A DNA stretch of 37,070 nucleotides. Origin: CAYNST01 sp964546435 (GTDB taxonomy: Bacteria; Pseudomonadota; Gammaproteobacteria; Pseudomonadales; Cellvibrionaceae). Positions 17,542 through 25,064 of the stretch are shown here, in pieces. The position numbers were made by a program, and so were the translations under genes. The DNA is taken from positions 1-37,070 of the forward strand of contig CAZJKJ010000034.1 of the NCBI GenBank assembly GCA_964546435.1, written 5' to 3'. Positions within the stretch are counted from its first letter, which is position 1, and every line of letters starts with the position of its first letter. The notes under the pieces were generated by a model. It had not been told where the DNA came from. It did not search any database and was given only the letters and a program-made list of their open reading frames with translations.

Positions 17542-18555
17542 TTAGAACTGCCGCAGAAAATTTATGTCGTTCTCGAAAAAAAGTCGCAGATCATTGATCC
17601 CGTAGCGCAGCATGGCGAGCCGTTCCACACCTACCCCGAATGCAAAACCGGTATAGGTTTCGGGGCACACACCCGTGGCTTCAAAGACTTTCGGATGGAC
17701 CATTCCACACCCGCCAACTTCCAGCCAGCCCGAATCCTTGCACACCCGACATCCGCTTCCAGCACATTGAGTGCACTGAATATCAAATTCCGCTGACGGT
17801 TCTGTGAAGGGAAAATAGGAAGGTCGGAATCTCACCGGTACTTCCGCTTCAAAGAACGCTTTCAGAAATTCGGCAACAGTCCCTTTGAGATGGGCGAAAC
17901 TGATATTTTCATCCACCACCAGACCTTCTACCTGGTGAAACATCGGCGTGTGCGTCAGGTCGGAATCACACCGGTATACACGGCCCGGACATATAATCCG
18001 GATGGGAGGTCTGGTCTTTTCCAGGGTCCGGATCTGCACGGGAGAAGTGTGAGTTCTGAGCACGTGCGTGGCGTCCACATAGAATGTGTCGTGCATAGCA
18101 CGTGCCGGATGATGGGAAGGAATGTTGAGTGCTTCAAAATTGTGGAAATCATCTTCAATTTCCGGTCCCTCCTCAACCTTGAATCCCGCTTTTGCGAAAA
18201 TCTGTTCGATTCTCAACAATGTCCGGGTTACAGGATGGATGCCGCCGACACCGGCCGCTCTGCCGGGTAGCGTAATATCCACTGCTTCGGCGGTCAGGCG
18301 AGCCTGAATTGCTTCATCTTCCAGCGACTTTTTGCGCTGGCTCAAGGCTTCCTGCAAGCTGTTTTTAGCGTCGTTTATTTTTGCTCCGACTGCGGGTCGC
18401 TCGCTGGAAGGCACCCCCCCAAGATTTTTCAGCTGGGCGGTCAGCTCTCCCTTTTTCCCGAGATACGCCACCCGAACATTCTCCAGTTCCGCCAGGCTGA
18501 CCGCCTGCTCTGCCAACCGCAGAGCTTCATTGGTTATTACGTCAAGATGTTCCAT
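17542..18555 (-). CDS. pheS: Phenylalanine-tRNA ligase alpha subunit
   Basis: At 337 residues it is similar to E. coli PheS (327). This is the catalytic subunit of the alpha2-beta2 synthetase. The N-terminal coiled coil (residues 1 to about 100) binds the tRNA. The class II catalytic motifs follow: HPVTRTLLRIEQIF, the HTSPVQIRTL segment, motif 2 with FRPSYFPFTEPSAEFDIQC, and motif 3 FGVGVERLAMLRYGI. A CxxC...CxxC segment (CTQCAGSGCRVC) is typical of the family. It follows rplT after about 165 bases containing a terminator or attenuator and precedes ugd. Its partner subunit gene is separated by ugd. Confidence 0.97.
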   Translation of the reverse strand: MEHLDVITNEALRLAEQAVSLAELENVRVAYLGKKGELTAQLKNLGGVPSSERPAVGAKINDAKNSLQEALSQRKKSLEDEAIQARLTAEAVDITLPGRAAGVGGIHPVTRTLLRIEQIFAKAGFKVEEGPEIEDDFHNFEALNIPSHHPARAMHDTFYVDATHVLRTHTSPVQIRTLEKTRPPIRIICPGRVYRCDSDLTHTPMFHQVEGLVVDENISFAHLKGTVAEFLKAFFEAEVPVRFRPSYFPFTEPSAEFDIQCTQCAGSGCRVCKDSGWLEVGGCGMVHPKVFEATGVCPETYTGFAFGVGVERLAMLRYGINDLRLFFENDINFLRQF

Positions 18556-18660
18556 TTACAAAAACCTGCGTCAGTACCGGGAGTTTTCGAAAATCTGGTC
18601 AAATCTGATGCCGACCGAACAGTCACTGGACTGTCGAACCGGAATAACAAGCCTGAATGC

Positions 18661-18696
18661 AAAAAAAAAGGGAAGCAGCAGGCGCCCTTCCCCTTA
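18661..18696 (-). terminator. Terminator/attenuator between rplT and pheS
   Basis: On the minus strand GGGAAG and CTTCCC form a stem, extended by G-T and A-T pairs, around a GC-rich loop of about 11 bases and followed by nine T residues. It lies 24-59 bases past the rplT stop and 105 bases before pheS. In E. coli this junction holds the pheST attenuator; here I find no Phe-rich leader peptide upstream, so it may be a simple terminator that is partly read through. Confidence 0.75.
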
Positions 18697-18719
18697 GATG
18701 GTATGCAACTTCCGAAGGT

Positions 18720-19079
18720 TTACGCTGCGAGTGCGTCTTTCGCTTTACCGACCACTGCTGCGAAAGCGATTTTATCATGCACGGCAAGGTCGGCCAGTAC
18801 ACGACGGTCAAGCATAATTTGCGCTTTCTTCAGGCCAGCCACCAGGCGGCTGTAGCTGATGCCTTCCACTCGAGCCTGAGCATTGATACGGGTAATCCAC
18901 AATGCCCGGAAATTTCTCTTGCGAACCCGCCGGTCACGATATGCGTACTGACCAGCTTTAATGACAGCCTGTTTGGCTACACGAAAAACCCTGGATCGAG
19001 CTCCGTAATAACCTTTAGCCGCCTTCAATATTTTTTTGTGGCTGCGACGCGCCACTACACCACGTTTTACACGGGCCAT
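18720..19079 (-). CDS. rplT: 50S ribosomal protein L20
   Basis: At 119 residues (E. coli 118) it is a highly basic protein that binds 23S rRNA early in 50S assembly and, in E. coli, represses its own operon. RVKRGVVARRSHKKILK, the GYYGARSRVFRVA segment and RDRRVRKRNFRALWI identify it. GAGGAG lies before the ATG. It follows rpmI by 35 bases in the conserved infC-rpmI-rplT operon. Confidence 0.98.
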   Translation of the reverse strand: MARVKRGVVARRSHKKILKAAKGYYGARSRVFRVAKQAVIKAGQYAYRDRRVRKRNFRALWITRINAQARVEGISYSRLVAGLKKAQIMLDRRVLADLAVHDKIAFAAVVGKAKDALAA

Positions 19080-19114
19080 TTAATTTCTCCTCAATTTGGG
19101 TATCAACAGTTGCG

Positions 19115-19309
19115 CTAGTTGGCGCGCAGCATCCGATCGATCAGCGGCTTGTCCGAGGCATTCATGATCTGCGTGCCTCGCAGGTGTCGCTTACGCTTGG
19201 TTGACATCTTGGTGAGGATATGACTTTTAAAAGCCCGCTTGTGCTTGTAGCCGGCAGCTGTCTTCTTGAACCGCTTGGCCGCGCCACTATGTACTTTAGC
19301 TTTTGGCAT
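19115..19309 (-). CDS. rpmI: 50S ribosomal protein L35
   Basis: This 64-residue basic protein starts MPKAKVHSGAAKRFKKT; the frame extends further upstream but L35 always begins MPK, and GGAG sits eight bases before that ATG. The tail (KRHLRGTQIMNASDKPLI) is family-typical. It sits between infC and rplT. In E. coli L35 is co-regulated with L20 through the L20 translational operator; whether the 72-base infC-rpmI spacer folds that way here is not resolved. Confidence 0.97.
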   Translation of the reverse strand: MPKAKVHSGAAKRFKKTAAGYKHKRAFKSHILTKMSTKRKRHLRGTQIMNASDKPLIDRMLRAN

Positions 19310-19381
19310 TACACGTACTCCAGATAACGAATGCATCAGCATTCTTTTGCGTTAAAAACAGCAAGGCAGCTAAAAGCCCGA

Positions 19382-19924
19382 CTATTTTTTCTTTTTCGGG
19401 GCGATAACCATCACCAGTTGCCGCCCTTCCATTTTGGGGTGTTGCTCTACTGTGCCCACTTCCCCTAAATCCTGCTCAATCCGTTGCATCATTTCCATAC
19501 CCAATTCCTGGTGAGCGAGTTCCCGCCCCCGGAATCGTAGAGATACTTTGGCCTTGTCGCCATTTTCCAGAAAACGCGTCAGATTACGCAGCTTGACCTC
19601 GTAATCTCCCTGCTCCGTTCCGGGCCGGAACTTCATTTCCTTGATTTGCTGTTGTTTTTGCTTCTTTTTAGCAGCCGCTTTCGACTTCTTGATCTCAAAC
19701 AGGTGTTTCCCGTAATCCATGATCTTGCAAACAATCGGTTCGGCATCTTTGGCAATCGCTACCAGATCCAGATTGACCGCCTGTGCTGCCAGCAAGGCTT
19801 CTTTGATGGATACGATCCCGACCTGCTCACCCTCAGCATCAATCAGGCGTACTTCCGAAGCCTCAATCTGATCATTGATATCCGGCTTTTTGCTGCGGCT
19901 CTTGCCATTTTCTCGACTGCTAAT
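19382..19924 (-). CDS. infC: Translation initiation factor IF-3, with ATT start codon
   Basis: From an ATT at 19924 the protein has 180 residues, exactly the E. coli length. AGGAGA lies seven bases upstream. The reading continues ISSRENGKSRSKKP-DINDQIEA, then VRLIDAEGEQVGIVS, typical of the IF-3 N domain; no ATG or GTG exists in a suitable place before the conserved N domain. The Lys/Ala-rich linker (KKSKAAAKKKQKQQQIKE) and the C domain with KFRPGTEQGDYEVK, FLENGDKAKVSLRFRGRE follow. IF-3 blocks premature subunit joining and rejects non-AUG starts, which gives the known self-repression through its own AUU. It ends 72 bases before rpmI. Confidence 0.95.
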   Translation of the reverse strand: MSSRENGKSRSKKPDINDQIEASEVRLIDAEGEQVGIVSIKEALLAAQAVNLDLVAIAKDAEPIVCKIMDYGKHLFEIKKSKAAAKKKQKQQQIKEMKFRPGTEQGDYEVKLRNLTRFLENGDKAKVSLRFRGRELAHQELGMEMMQRIEQDLGEVGTVEQHPKMEGRQLVMVIAPKKKK

Positions 19925-19963
19925 AGTGGGTTCTCCTGTTGGATGATTCGTGTCAGAGGTTCG

Positions 19964-21883
19964 TCAACTGGTCACGCGGCCACGCCGCGCCACATCCGCC
20001 GCCAGGCGAGCTTCAAACTCACCGAGGGACATGGACCCCAGGTCTTGGCCTTCTCTGGTTCTGACTGAAACCGTCTCATTGGCAACTTCTTGATCGCCTA
20101 CGACGAGAAGATAAGGAACTCTCTGAATGGTGTGCTCGCGGATTTTAAAGCCGATCTTCTCATTTCTCAAGTCACTGATGACACGAAACCCGCTGTTTCT
20201 TAACAAACTCGCAACTTTTCGACCATATTCGGCCTGATCGTCGGTAATATTGAGCACCGCTGCCTGTTCCGGAGCAAGCCACGCCGGGAAAGCACCTTCA
20301 TAGTTTTCTATCAATATGCCGATAAATCGCTCGAAGGACCCCAGGATCGCCCGATGCAGCATAACCGGGGTCTGGCGGGAGCCGTCCTCTGCAACATACG
20401 CGGCATCCAGCCGGCCCGGCATGGAAAAATCTACCTGGATAGTGCCGCACTGCCAGATCCGGCCGATACAGTCCTTCAGGGAAAACTCAATCTTGGGACC
20501 ATAGAACGCGCCCTCTCCGGGCAACAGTTTGTAATCCAGACCTTTCACCTCGAGCGCGTCCGCAAGGGCAGCTTCCGCCTTGTCCCAGACTTCGTCGCTT
20601 CCGACTCTTTGCTCAGGACGGGTCGAAAGCCGAATCAGTACCTCATTGAAGCCAAAATCCGCATAAGCAGCAAAGAGCAGGTCGGTAAATTTTGATACCT
20701 CTTCCTGAATCATTCCTTCAGTACAGAAGATATGAGCGTCATCCTGCGTGAATCCCCGCACCCTCATCAGACCCTGCAAAGTGCCGGAGGCTTCGTTGCG
20801 ATGACAGGAGCCAAACTCTGCCAGTCGCAAGGGCAAATCACGGTAGCTTTTCAAACCCTGGTTGAACACCTGAACATGACACGGGCAGTTCATCGGCTTC
20901 ACCGCATAGTCGCGCGCTTCGGACTCCACGGTAAACATGCTGTCACGAAACTTGTCCCAGTGCCCTGACTTCTCCCACAGGGTGCGGTCAACTATTTGTG
21001 GTGTCCGGATCTCCTGATAGCCATTTGAACGCTGCAATTGCCGGATATAACTTTCGATGACGGTGTATACCATCCAGCCTCGCGGGTGCCAGAAAACCAT
21101 TCCCGGCGCTTCTTCCTGCATATGGAACAGATCGTATTTTCTGGCGAGCTTGCGATGATCGCGTTTTTCCGCTTCTGCAAGCCGTGTCAGATAGGCATTA
21201 AGATCCTTTTTAGATGTCCAGGCGGTCCCGTAGATACGCTGCAGCATGGCGTTGGCGGAGTCGCCGCGCCAATAGGCGCCGGCCACCTTCATCAACTTGA
21301 AGTGCTTTATCCGACCAGTGGACGGTACGTGAGGGCCGCGGCAAAGGTCTTCGAAATCGCCCTGCCCGTAAACGGACAGGGCCTCATCGGCCGGAATACT
21401 TTCAATGATCTGGGCTTTGTAGTCTTCCCCCAGGCCACGGAAGAACTCAACTGCCGCATCCCGGGTGAGCACCCGGCGCGATACCGGTAGATCCGCCGCC
21501 GAAAGCTCCGCCATCCGTCCTTCTATCTTCTCGAGATCTTCAGGTGTAAAGGGTCTTTTATAAGCGAAGTCATAATAAAAACCATCTTCAATCACAGGGC
21601 CGATGGTCACTTGCGCATCCGGATAAAGCTGTTTGACGGCCTGGGCAAGCAGGTGCGCGGCAGAGTGCCTGATTATTTCCAGCGCCTCGTCTGAACGCTC
21701 GGTCACGAGAGAAACCGTGGCATCCCTTTCAATCAGACAGGTAGTGTCCACCAGCTTGCCGTCCACGATGCCCGCCAGGGTCGCTTTCGCCAGGCCCGGA
21801 CCGATGTCGTTGGCCAGCTCCATAACGGTTATTGGCTCGGGGAATTGTCGTGTAGAACCGTCGGGCAGTGTGACTGTTGGCAT
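19964..21883 (-). CDS. thrS: Threonine-tRNA ligase
   Basis: At 639 residues it is close to E. coli ThrS (642). It charges tRNA-Thr and removes misacylated Ser. The TGS domain covers residues 1 to about 65. The editing domain carries HSAAHLLAQAVKQLYP. The class II core has the zinc Cys in MNCPCHVQVF, motif 2 with GSCHRNEASGTLQG and RVRGFTQDDAHIFC, and motif 3 with LHRAILGSFERFIGILIENY. The C-terminal anticodon-binding domain ends in TSR-like sequence. AAAGGA precedes the ATG. infC follows 39 bases downstream, the conserved thrS-infC order. Confidence 0.98.
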   Translation of the reverse strand: MPTVTLPDGSTRQFPEPITVMELANDIGPGLAKATLAGIVDGKLVDTTCLIERDATVSLVTERSDEALEIIRHSAAHLLAQAVKQLYPDAQVTIGPVIEDGFYYDFAYKRPFTPEDLEKIEGRMAELSAADLPVSRRVLTRDAAVEFFRGLGEDYKAQIIESIPADEALSVYGQGDFEDLCRGPHVPSTGRIKHFKLMKVAGAYWRGDSANAMLQRIYGTAWTSKKDLNAYLTRLAEAEKRDHRKLARKYDLFHMQEEAPGMVFWHPRGWMVYTVIESYIRQLQRSNGYQEIRTPQIVDRTLWEKSGHWDKFRDSMFTVESEARDYAVKPMNCPCHVQVFNQGLKSYRDLPLRLAEFGSCHRNEASGTLQGLMRVRGFTQDDAHIFCTEGMIQEEVSKFTDLLFAAYADFGFNEVLIRLSTRPEQRVGSDEVWDKAEAALADALEVKGLDYKLLPGEGAFYGPKIEFSLKDCIGRIWQCGTIQVDFSMPGRLDAAYVAEDGSRQTPVMLHRAILGSFERFIGILIENYEGAFPAWLAPEQAAVLNITDDQAEYGRKVASLLRNSGFRVISDLRNEKIGFKIREHTIQRVPYLLVVGDQEVANETVSVRTREGQDLGSMSLGEFEARLAADVARRGRVTS

Positions 21884-21948
21884 GTCGATCCTTTGTCAAT
21901 GGTGACCCTTACCAAAGGCCACTCGCTACAAAAAGGCGGGAAGTATAC

Positions 21949-22983
21949 TCAACCCGCCGCCAGCCGATCAATGACGGCTCTGCATTCACGCCACCGGGCG
22001 GATCGCCGGAGCGCGCCCGGATCAGCGTATTCCACGGCGCCTCTTTTCAGCGTCGCCAGTCGGTTGCTTGCCGTGAACCCGTCCCGTTCAAGGAATTCGA
22101 GGACTTTGCGCGCATCGTCGGGATGATTGCATACAAGGATCGCATCACACCCTGCCGCCAGCGCCTGAGCTGCACGACCACAATAGTCACCCGCACAAGC
22201 GGCCGCCTCCATGGACAGATCATCACTGAATATGACGCCCTGAAAACCCAGGCGCTCCCGTAACAATGTTTGCAGCCAGACTCTGGAAAAGCCCACTGGC
22301 CTGTTATCGATCTGTTCAAACAGGATATGGGCGGGCATCACCGCGTCGAATTCTGTCGCCAGACTGGCAAAGGGTTGCATGTCCTCCGCAATCACCTGCG
22401 CCAGCGGGCGGATATCCACAGCGGACTGATAATGACTATCAGCTTCTATTGCGCCGTGACCGGGGAAGTGCTTCGCAGTTGCCGACATTCCCGCCCTGTG
22501 CATTCCGCGAATGTAGGCGCGCCCCAATTCGGTGACAGCCGCGATCGACCGCCCAAACGACCTGTCTCCGATCACATCGCTGCGGCAGTCATCCGCGTCC
22601 AGTACGGGGGCAAAACTCAAATCCAGTCCGACCGCCCTCAGCTCCGCCGCCATCAACCAGGCGCATTTTTCAGCGGCCTCGAGTCCTATGACCTGATCGA
22701 CCGCGTACAGATTGCCGATGGCCTGAAGTGGCGGCAACCGGGTGAAACCCTCCCGAAATCGCTGTACCCTGCCGCCTTCCTGATCCACACCTATCAATAA
22801 GTCGGCGCGGATGGACCGGATCTGTCGCACCAGTTCAACCAGTTGCCCGGGAGATTCATAATTGCGTCCAAACAGGATCAAACCTCCGGTGGCCGGATGT
22901 TTGAGCATCGCCACTTCGTCCGGAGTGACTTCATGACCTGCCAGATCGAGAATGACCGGCCCTAAATTTGAGTTCATGTTCAT
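21949..22983 (-). CDS. nagZ: Beta-N-acetylglucosaminidase (murein recycling)
   Basis: From ATG 22983 the protein has 344 residues (E. coli NagZ 341). It is a GH3 family cytoplasmic enzyme that removes GlcNAc from GlcNAc-anhydroMurNAc peptides during cell-wall recycling and thereby affects AmpC induction in some species. The motif KHFPGHGAIEADSHYQ contains the catalytic histidine loop, and SDDLSMEAA contains the nucleophile aspartate; LIGVDQEGGRVQRF is the N-terminal family signature. A longer frame to 23166 would run through the upstream repeat region and is not used. The gene diverges from lexA-sulA, as in Pseudomonas. Confidence 0.96.
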   Translation of the reverse strand: MNMNSNLGPVILDLAGHEVTPDEVAMLKHPATGGLILFGRNYESPGQLVELVRQIRSIRADLLIGVDQEGGRVQRFREGFTRLPPLQAIGNLYAVDQVIGLEAAEKCAWLMAAELRAVGLDLSFAPVLDADDCRSDVIGDRSFGRSIAAVTELGRAYIRGMHRAGMSATAKHFPGHGAIEADSHYQSAVDIRPLAQVIAEDMQPFASLATEFDAVMPAHILFEQIDNRPVGFSRVWLQTLLRERLGFQGVIFSDDLSMEAAACAGDYCGRAAQALAAGCDAILVCNHPDDARKVLEFLERDGFTASNRLATLKRGAVEYADPGALRRSARWRECRAVIDRLAAG

Positions 22984-23012
22984 CAACCAGCCCGCCTCTT
23001 CAGTGACCTTAC

Positions 23013-23058
23013 TGATATATTGCCTGCACTCGCACTGATAGATTGCCTGCACCCGCAA
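23013..23058. repeat. 23-bp tandem duplication upstream of nagZ
   Basis: Two adjacent 23-base units (23013-23035 and 23036-23058), beginning TGATA and centred on ATTGCCTGCAC, differ at three positions. They lie 30-75 bases upstream of the nagZ start, where leader or promoter elements would be. Function unknown. Confidence 0.6.
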
Positions 23059-23158
23059 TCTGCCCGATTCGCTCCGTCTTGGCAATGCCAGGCAATCATC
23101 TTCCTGGCGCCAACCGTGCAATAATGCCCGGCTTTCGCGCCACTCGAGAAAAAAAGCA

Positions 23159-23186
23159 TTGCGCAAACATAACGCCTGTATATAAT
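23159..23186 (+). promoter_or_regulatory. lexA promoter (sigma70)
   Basis: TTGCGC (23159-23164) and a perfect TATAAT (23181-23186) are separated by 16 bases. The -10 box lies inside the first SOS box, so LexA binding would block RNA polymerase directly. Confidence 0.75.
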
Positions 23187-23206
23187 CACACTGTATATAC
23201 CAACAG
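23176..23206 (+). promoter_or_regulatory. Two tandem LexA (SOS) boxes
   Basis: CTGTATATACCAACAG at 23191-23206 fits the CTG-N10-CAG consensus with an AT-rich left half. CTGTATATAATCACAC at 23176-23191 fits except for the last base (CAC for CAG). The two share one base and end 11 bases before the lexA start. Two adjacent boxes are also found in front of E. coli lexA. Confidence 0.88.
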
Positions 23207-23216
23207 GAGATCGGAG

Positions 23217-23819
23217 ATGATCAAGTTAACTGCGAGACAACAGGACGTACTGGATTTAATCAAAACCAAAATGGAGCAGACAGGCTGTCCACCGACCCGC
23301 GCGGAGATTGCCCGGGAGCTCGGTTTCAAGTCAGCGAACGCTGCGGAAGAGCATATCAAGGCCCTGGCGCGCAAAGGGGCGATCGATGTTATCGAAGGCG
23401 CATCGCGGGGAATACGTCTGCCTCAACATGAACGGGGTCTGCCATTGGTGGGACGGGTCGCAGCCGGTCTGCCAATACTCGCGCAGGAACATATCGAGAA
23501 ATATTACGCGATACCGGAGGGACTGTTTCATCCCAAGCCTGATTATCTTCTCACCGTTTACGGCATGAGCATGCGCGATGCCGGAATTCTCGACGGTGAT
23601 CTGCTGCTGGTTCACAAAACCAATCAGGTTCGCAATAACGACATTGTGGTGGCCAGAATCGGCGACGAGGTGACCGTCAAGCGATTTCGGCGGGAAAGAA
23701 ATCGGGCTGTCATCGAACTGTGGCCGGAAAATCCCGATTTTGAAGTGATTCAAATTGATTTGCGAGACGCACAGTTATCTATCGAAGGTCTTTCTGTTGG
23801 AATAATACGCAGGAGTTGA
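23217..23819 (+). CDS. lexA: LexA repressor
   Basis: From ATG 23217 (AGGAG seven bases upstream) the protein has 200 residues (E. coli 202). It is the repressor of the SOS regulon, which cleaves itself when RecA filaments form. The winged helix-turn-helix covers residues 1-70 (PPTRAEIARELGFKSANAAE). The cleavage bond is Ala83-Gly84 in VAAGLP. The catalytic dyad is Ser118 (YGMSMRDAGI) and Lys155 (VTVKRF), each one residue off the E. coli numbers. The longer frame from 23043 would cross the promoter and SOS boxes. sulA follows after four bases. Confidence 0.98.
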   Translation: MIKLTARQQDVLDLIKTKMEQTGCPPTRAEIARELGFKSANAAEEHIKALARKGAIDVIEGASRGIRLPQHERGLPLVGRVAAGLPILAQEHIEKYYAIPEGLFHPKPDYLLTVYGMSMRDAGILDGDLLLVHKTNQVRNNDIVVARIGDEVTVKRFRRERNRAVIELWPENPDFEVIQIDLRDAQLSIEGLSVGIIRRS

Positions 23820-23823
23820 TCCC

Positions 23824-24231
23824 ATGCCAGTTTGCCAAGCATCCCCGATCAAACATTCACATTCATCTCACGGGGCACACGCCGCCGGGGTCACGGAGAT
23901 TGTGCTTGCTCATCAGCAGAGTTTCCCGCTCATATTGCCAATGCTGGCACACATGAGTAACGAGCCGTCCGACAGGTGGTTTACGTGGATGCCGCCCGCA
24001 AAACTGACACGGGCGGATCTGGCTGAATTTGGTTTTAATCTGTCGAGGCTTCGGCTGATCTACCCTCGCAATGACCTGCAATGTTATTGGTTAACCCAAC
24101 AGGCGCTGCTGGAAGCCAATAGCAGTATTGTCGTTGCGAGCCCCGGAGTTCTCAGCGATTGGCAGCTGGCTTATCTCGAATATGCAGCCCGGCAAAGTGA
24201 TGCAACAGCTCTTTTGATCAGGCACCGATGA
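23824..24231 (+). CDS. sulA: SulA-like SOS cell-division inhibitor
   Basis: This 135-residue protein lies four bases downstream of lexA with GGAG eight bases before the ATG, so the pair is one SOS-controlled operon, the arrangement known from Pseudomonas. Family traits are TEIVLAHQQSFPLILPMLAH (a RecA-like strand and helix), WFTWMPPAKLTRADL and the core RLRLIYPRNDLQCYWLTQQAL. SulA binds FtsZ and blocks ring assembly until DNA damage is repaired. The His-rich N-terminus (KHSHSSHGAHAAG) is longer than expected and probably disordered. No Lon degradation signal can be confirmed by eye. Confidence 0.88.
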   Translation: MPVCQASPIKHSHSSHGAHAAGVTEIVLAHQQSFPLILPMLAHMSNEPSDRWFTWMPPAKLTRADLAEFGFNLSRLRLIYPRNDLQCYWLTQQALLEANSSIVVASPGVLSDWQLAYLEYAARQSDATALLIRHR

Positions 24232-24364
24232 TTTGACAATAGTTGAGTGGCCCCAAGACGCGCGCCGGCAAGGATTTTTCATTTATTTGACTGCCGTTAG
24301 TCCATGCCAATTGGATAGTCCTTCGGGATTTGTGGCCCTTCTACCTGGACGAGCGCTGCAATGG

Positions 24365-24386
24365 ATCCTGCGACTTCGCGCAGGAT
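24365..24386. repeat. REP-like palindrome
   Basis: Perfect 8-bp arms ATCCTGCG and CGCAGGAT surround a 6-base loop, with ATGG on the left and GACG on the right. The shape ATGG-ATCC...GGAT-GACG resembles short REP-like palindromes dispersed in proteobacterial genomes. No T tract follows, so it is not a terminator. Confidence 0.55.
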
Positions 24387-24416
24387 GACGTGTTTGGTGG
24401 CGCAGGTGGGTGCGAT

Positions 24417-24482
24417 GACGCAACGGTGGTGAGCAAAGGACGCAACGGGAGTGAGCAGAGGACGTAGGCGAGGCGCGCAGAG
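24417..24482. repeat. Three-copy 22-bp tandem repeat
   Basis: Units 24417-24438, 24439-24460 and 24461-24482 start GACG and end AAG or GAG; the first two are nearly identical (GACGCAACGG...GAGCA), the third is more diverged. It is not in an open reading frame. It may be a decayed minisatellite or a binding array. Confidence 0.6.
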
Positions 24483-24535
24483 GCTTGTTTTTGCCGTGCA
24501 TTGGCGGCCGCGCTAACGTTTTTTCAATGGTCTGC

Positions 24536-24680
24536 CAGGCTCTATACGAAAAGTGCCTGCGCTCGGTGATGCTGCGCTAAAAACAGGCTCAGAATGCTCA
24601 TTTACAGCACGTAAACTCCGCTTCTTCGCCTGTTTTTGCCTTGCCTGACCTTCGCTCGACGGCTTTTCATTCAGACCCTA
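24536..24680. mobile_element. MITE-like element, copy B (145 bp)
   Basis: Gapless match, about 92 percent by eye, to 4171-4315 in the same orientation. The terminal inverted repeats are more eroded here (left CAGGCTCTATACGAAAAG, inverted right TAGGGTCTGAATGAAAAG). Its right terminal bases supply the stop codon of the neighbouring small gene. It carries no transposase. Confidence 0.72.
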
Positions 24681-24932
24681 GTGCAATACGATTTGGTCAG
24701 TTTCAGATTCCATATCCATTTCTTCATCAGAAATTTCGCTGATTGCGTCGAGGCCCGCTTCAATCATGGCTTTTGCGACCTCAAATTTCACGTCATTCAA
24801 ATATCGGAGGGATTCTCGCGAAAACTTGACTGACACCAACGGCTTTGTGCGTTCATCGTTTTTGCACAATACGATTTCGCCGCTCTCCAGTTCGACAATT
24901 TCATATAAGGCTGAGTTTTCAATTACTGTCAT
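24678..24932 (-). CDS. Conserved hypothetical small protein next to sulA (PA3009-like)
   Basis: This 84-residue acidic cytoplasmic protein starts at ATG 24932 (MTVIENSALYEIVELESGE), with CAGG before it. It reads as a strand-rich N-terminal half (EIVLCKNDERTKPLVSVKF) and a helix near the end (VAKAMIEAGLDAISEISD). Position and length fit the small conserved gene between sulA and the DUF6586 gene in Pseudomonas; no domain name is known to me. The stop codon TAG (24678-24680) is the terminal TAG of MITE copy B on this strand, so the last residues may have been altered by insertion. Confidence 0.65.
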   Translation of the reverse strand: MTVIENSALYEIVELESGEIVLCKNDERTKPLVSVKFSRESLRYLNDVKFEVAKAMIEAGLDAISEISDEEMDMESETDQIVLH

Positions 24933-25064
24933 GAGTACCTGCTTGGTGGCGAACCCGTTGTGGGTCGTCAAATCGGATGTGCAAAAAAATAGTGCAATGA
25001 GGAATTTCCAACCACCCGCGTGAATTGAAACTGCAGGTCATTTGAACTTTCAACGCTGCACACT

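Larger units (their letters stand above)
24232..24535. other. Repeat-rich intergenic region after sulA
   Basis: This stretch of about 300 bases between the sulA stop and MITE copy B has no credible gene. It contains a REP-like hairpin (24365-24386) and a three-unit tandem repeat (24417-24482), described separately. Both flank runs are GC-rich and non-coding on both strands. Confidence 0.6.
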
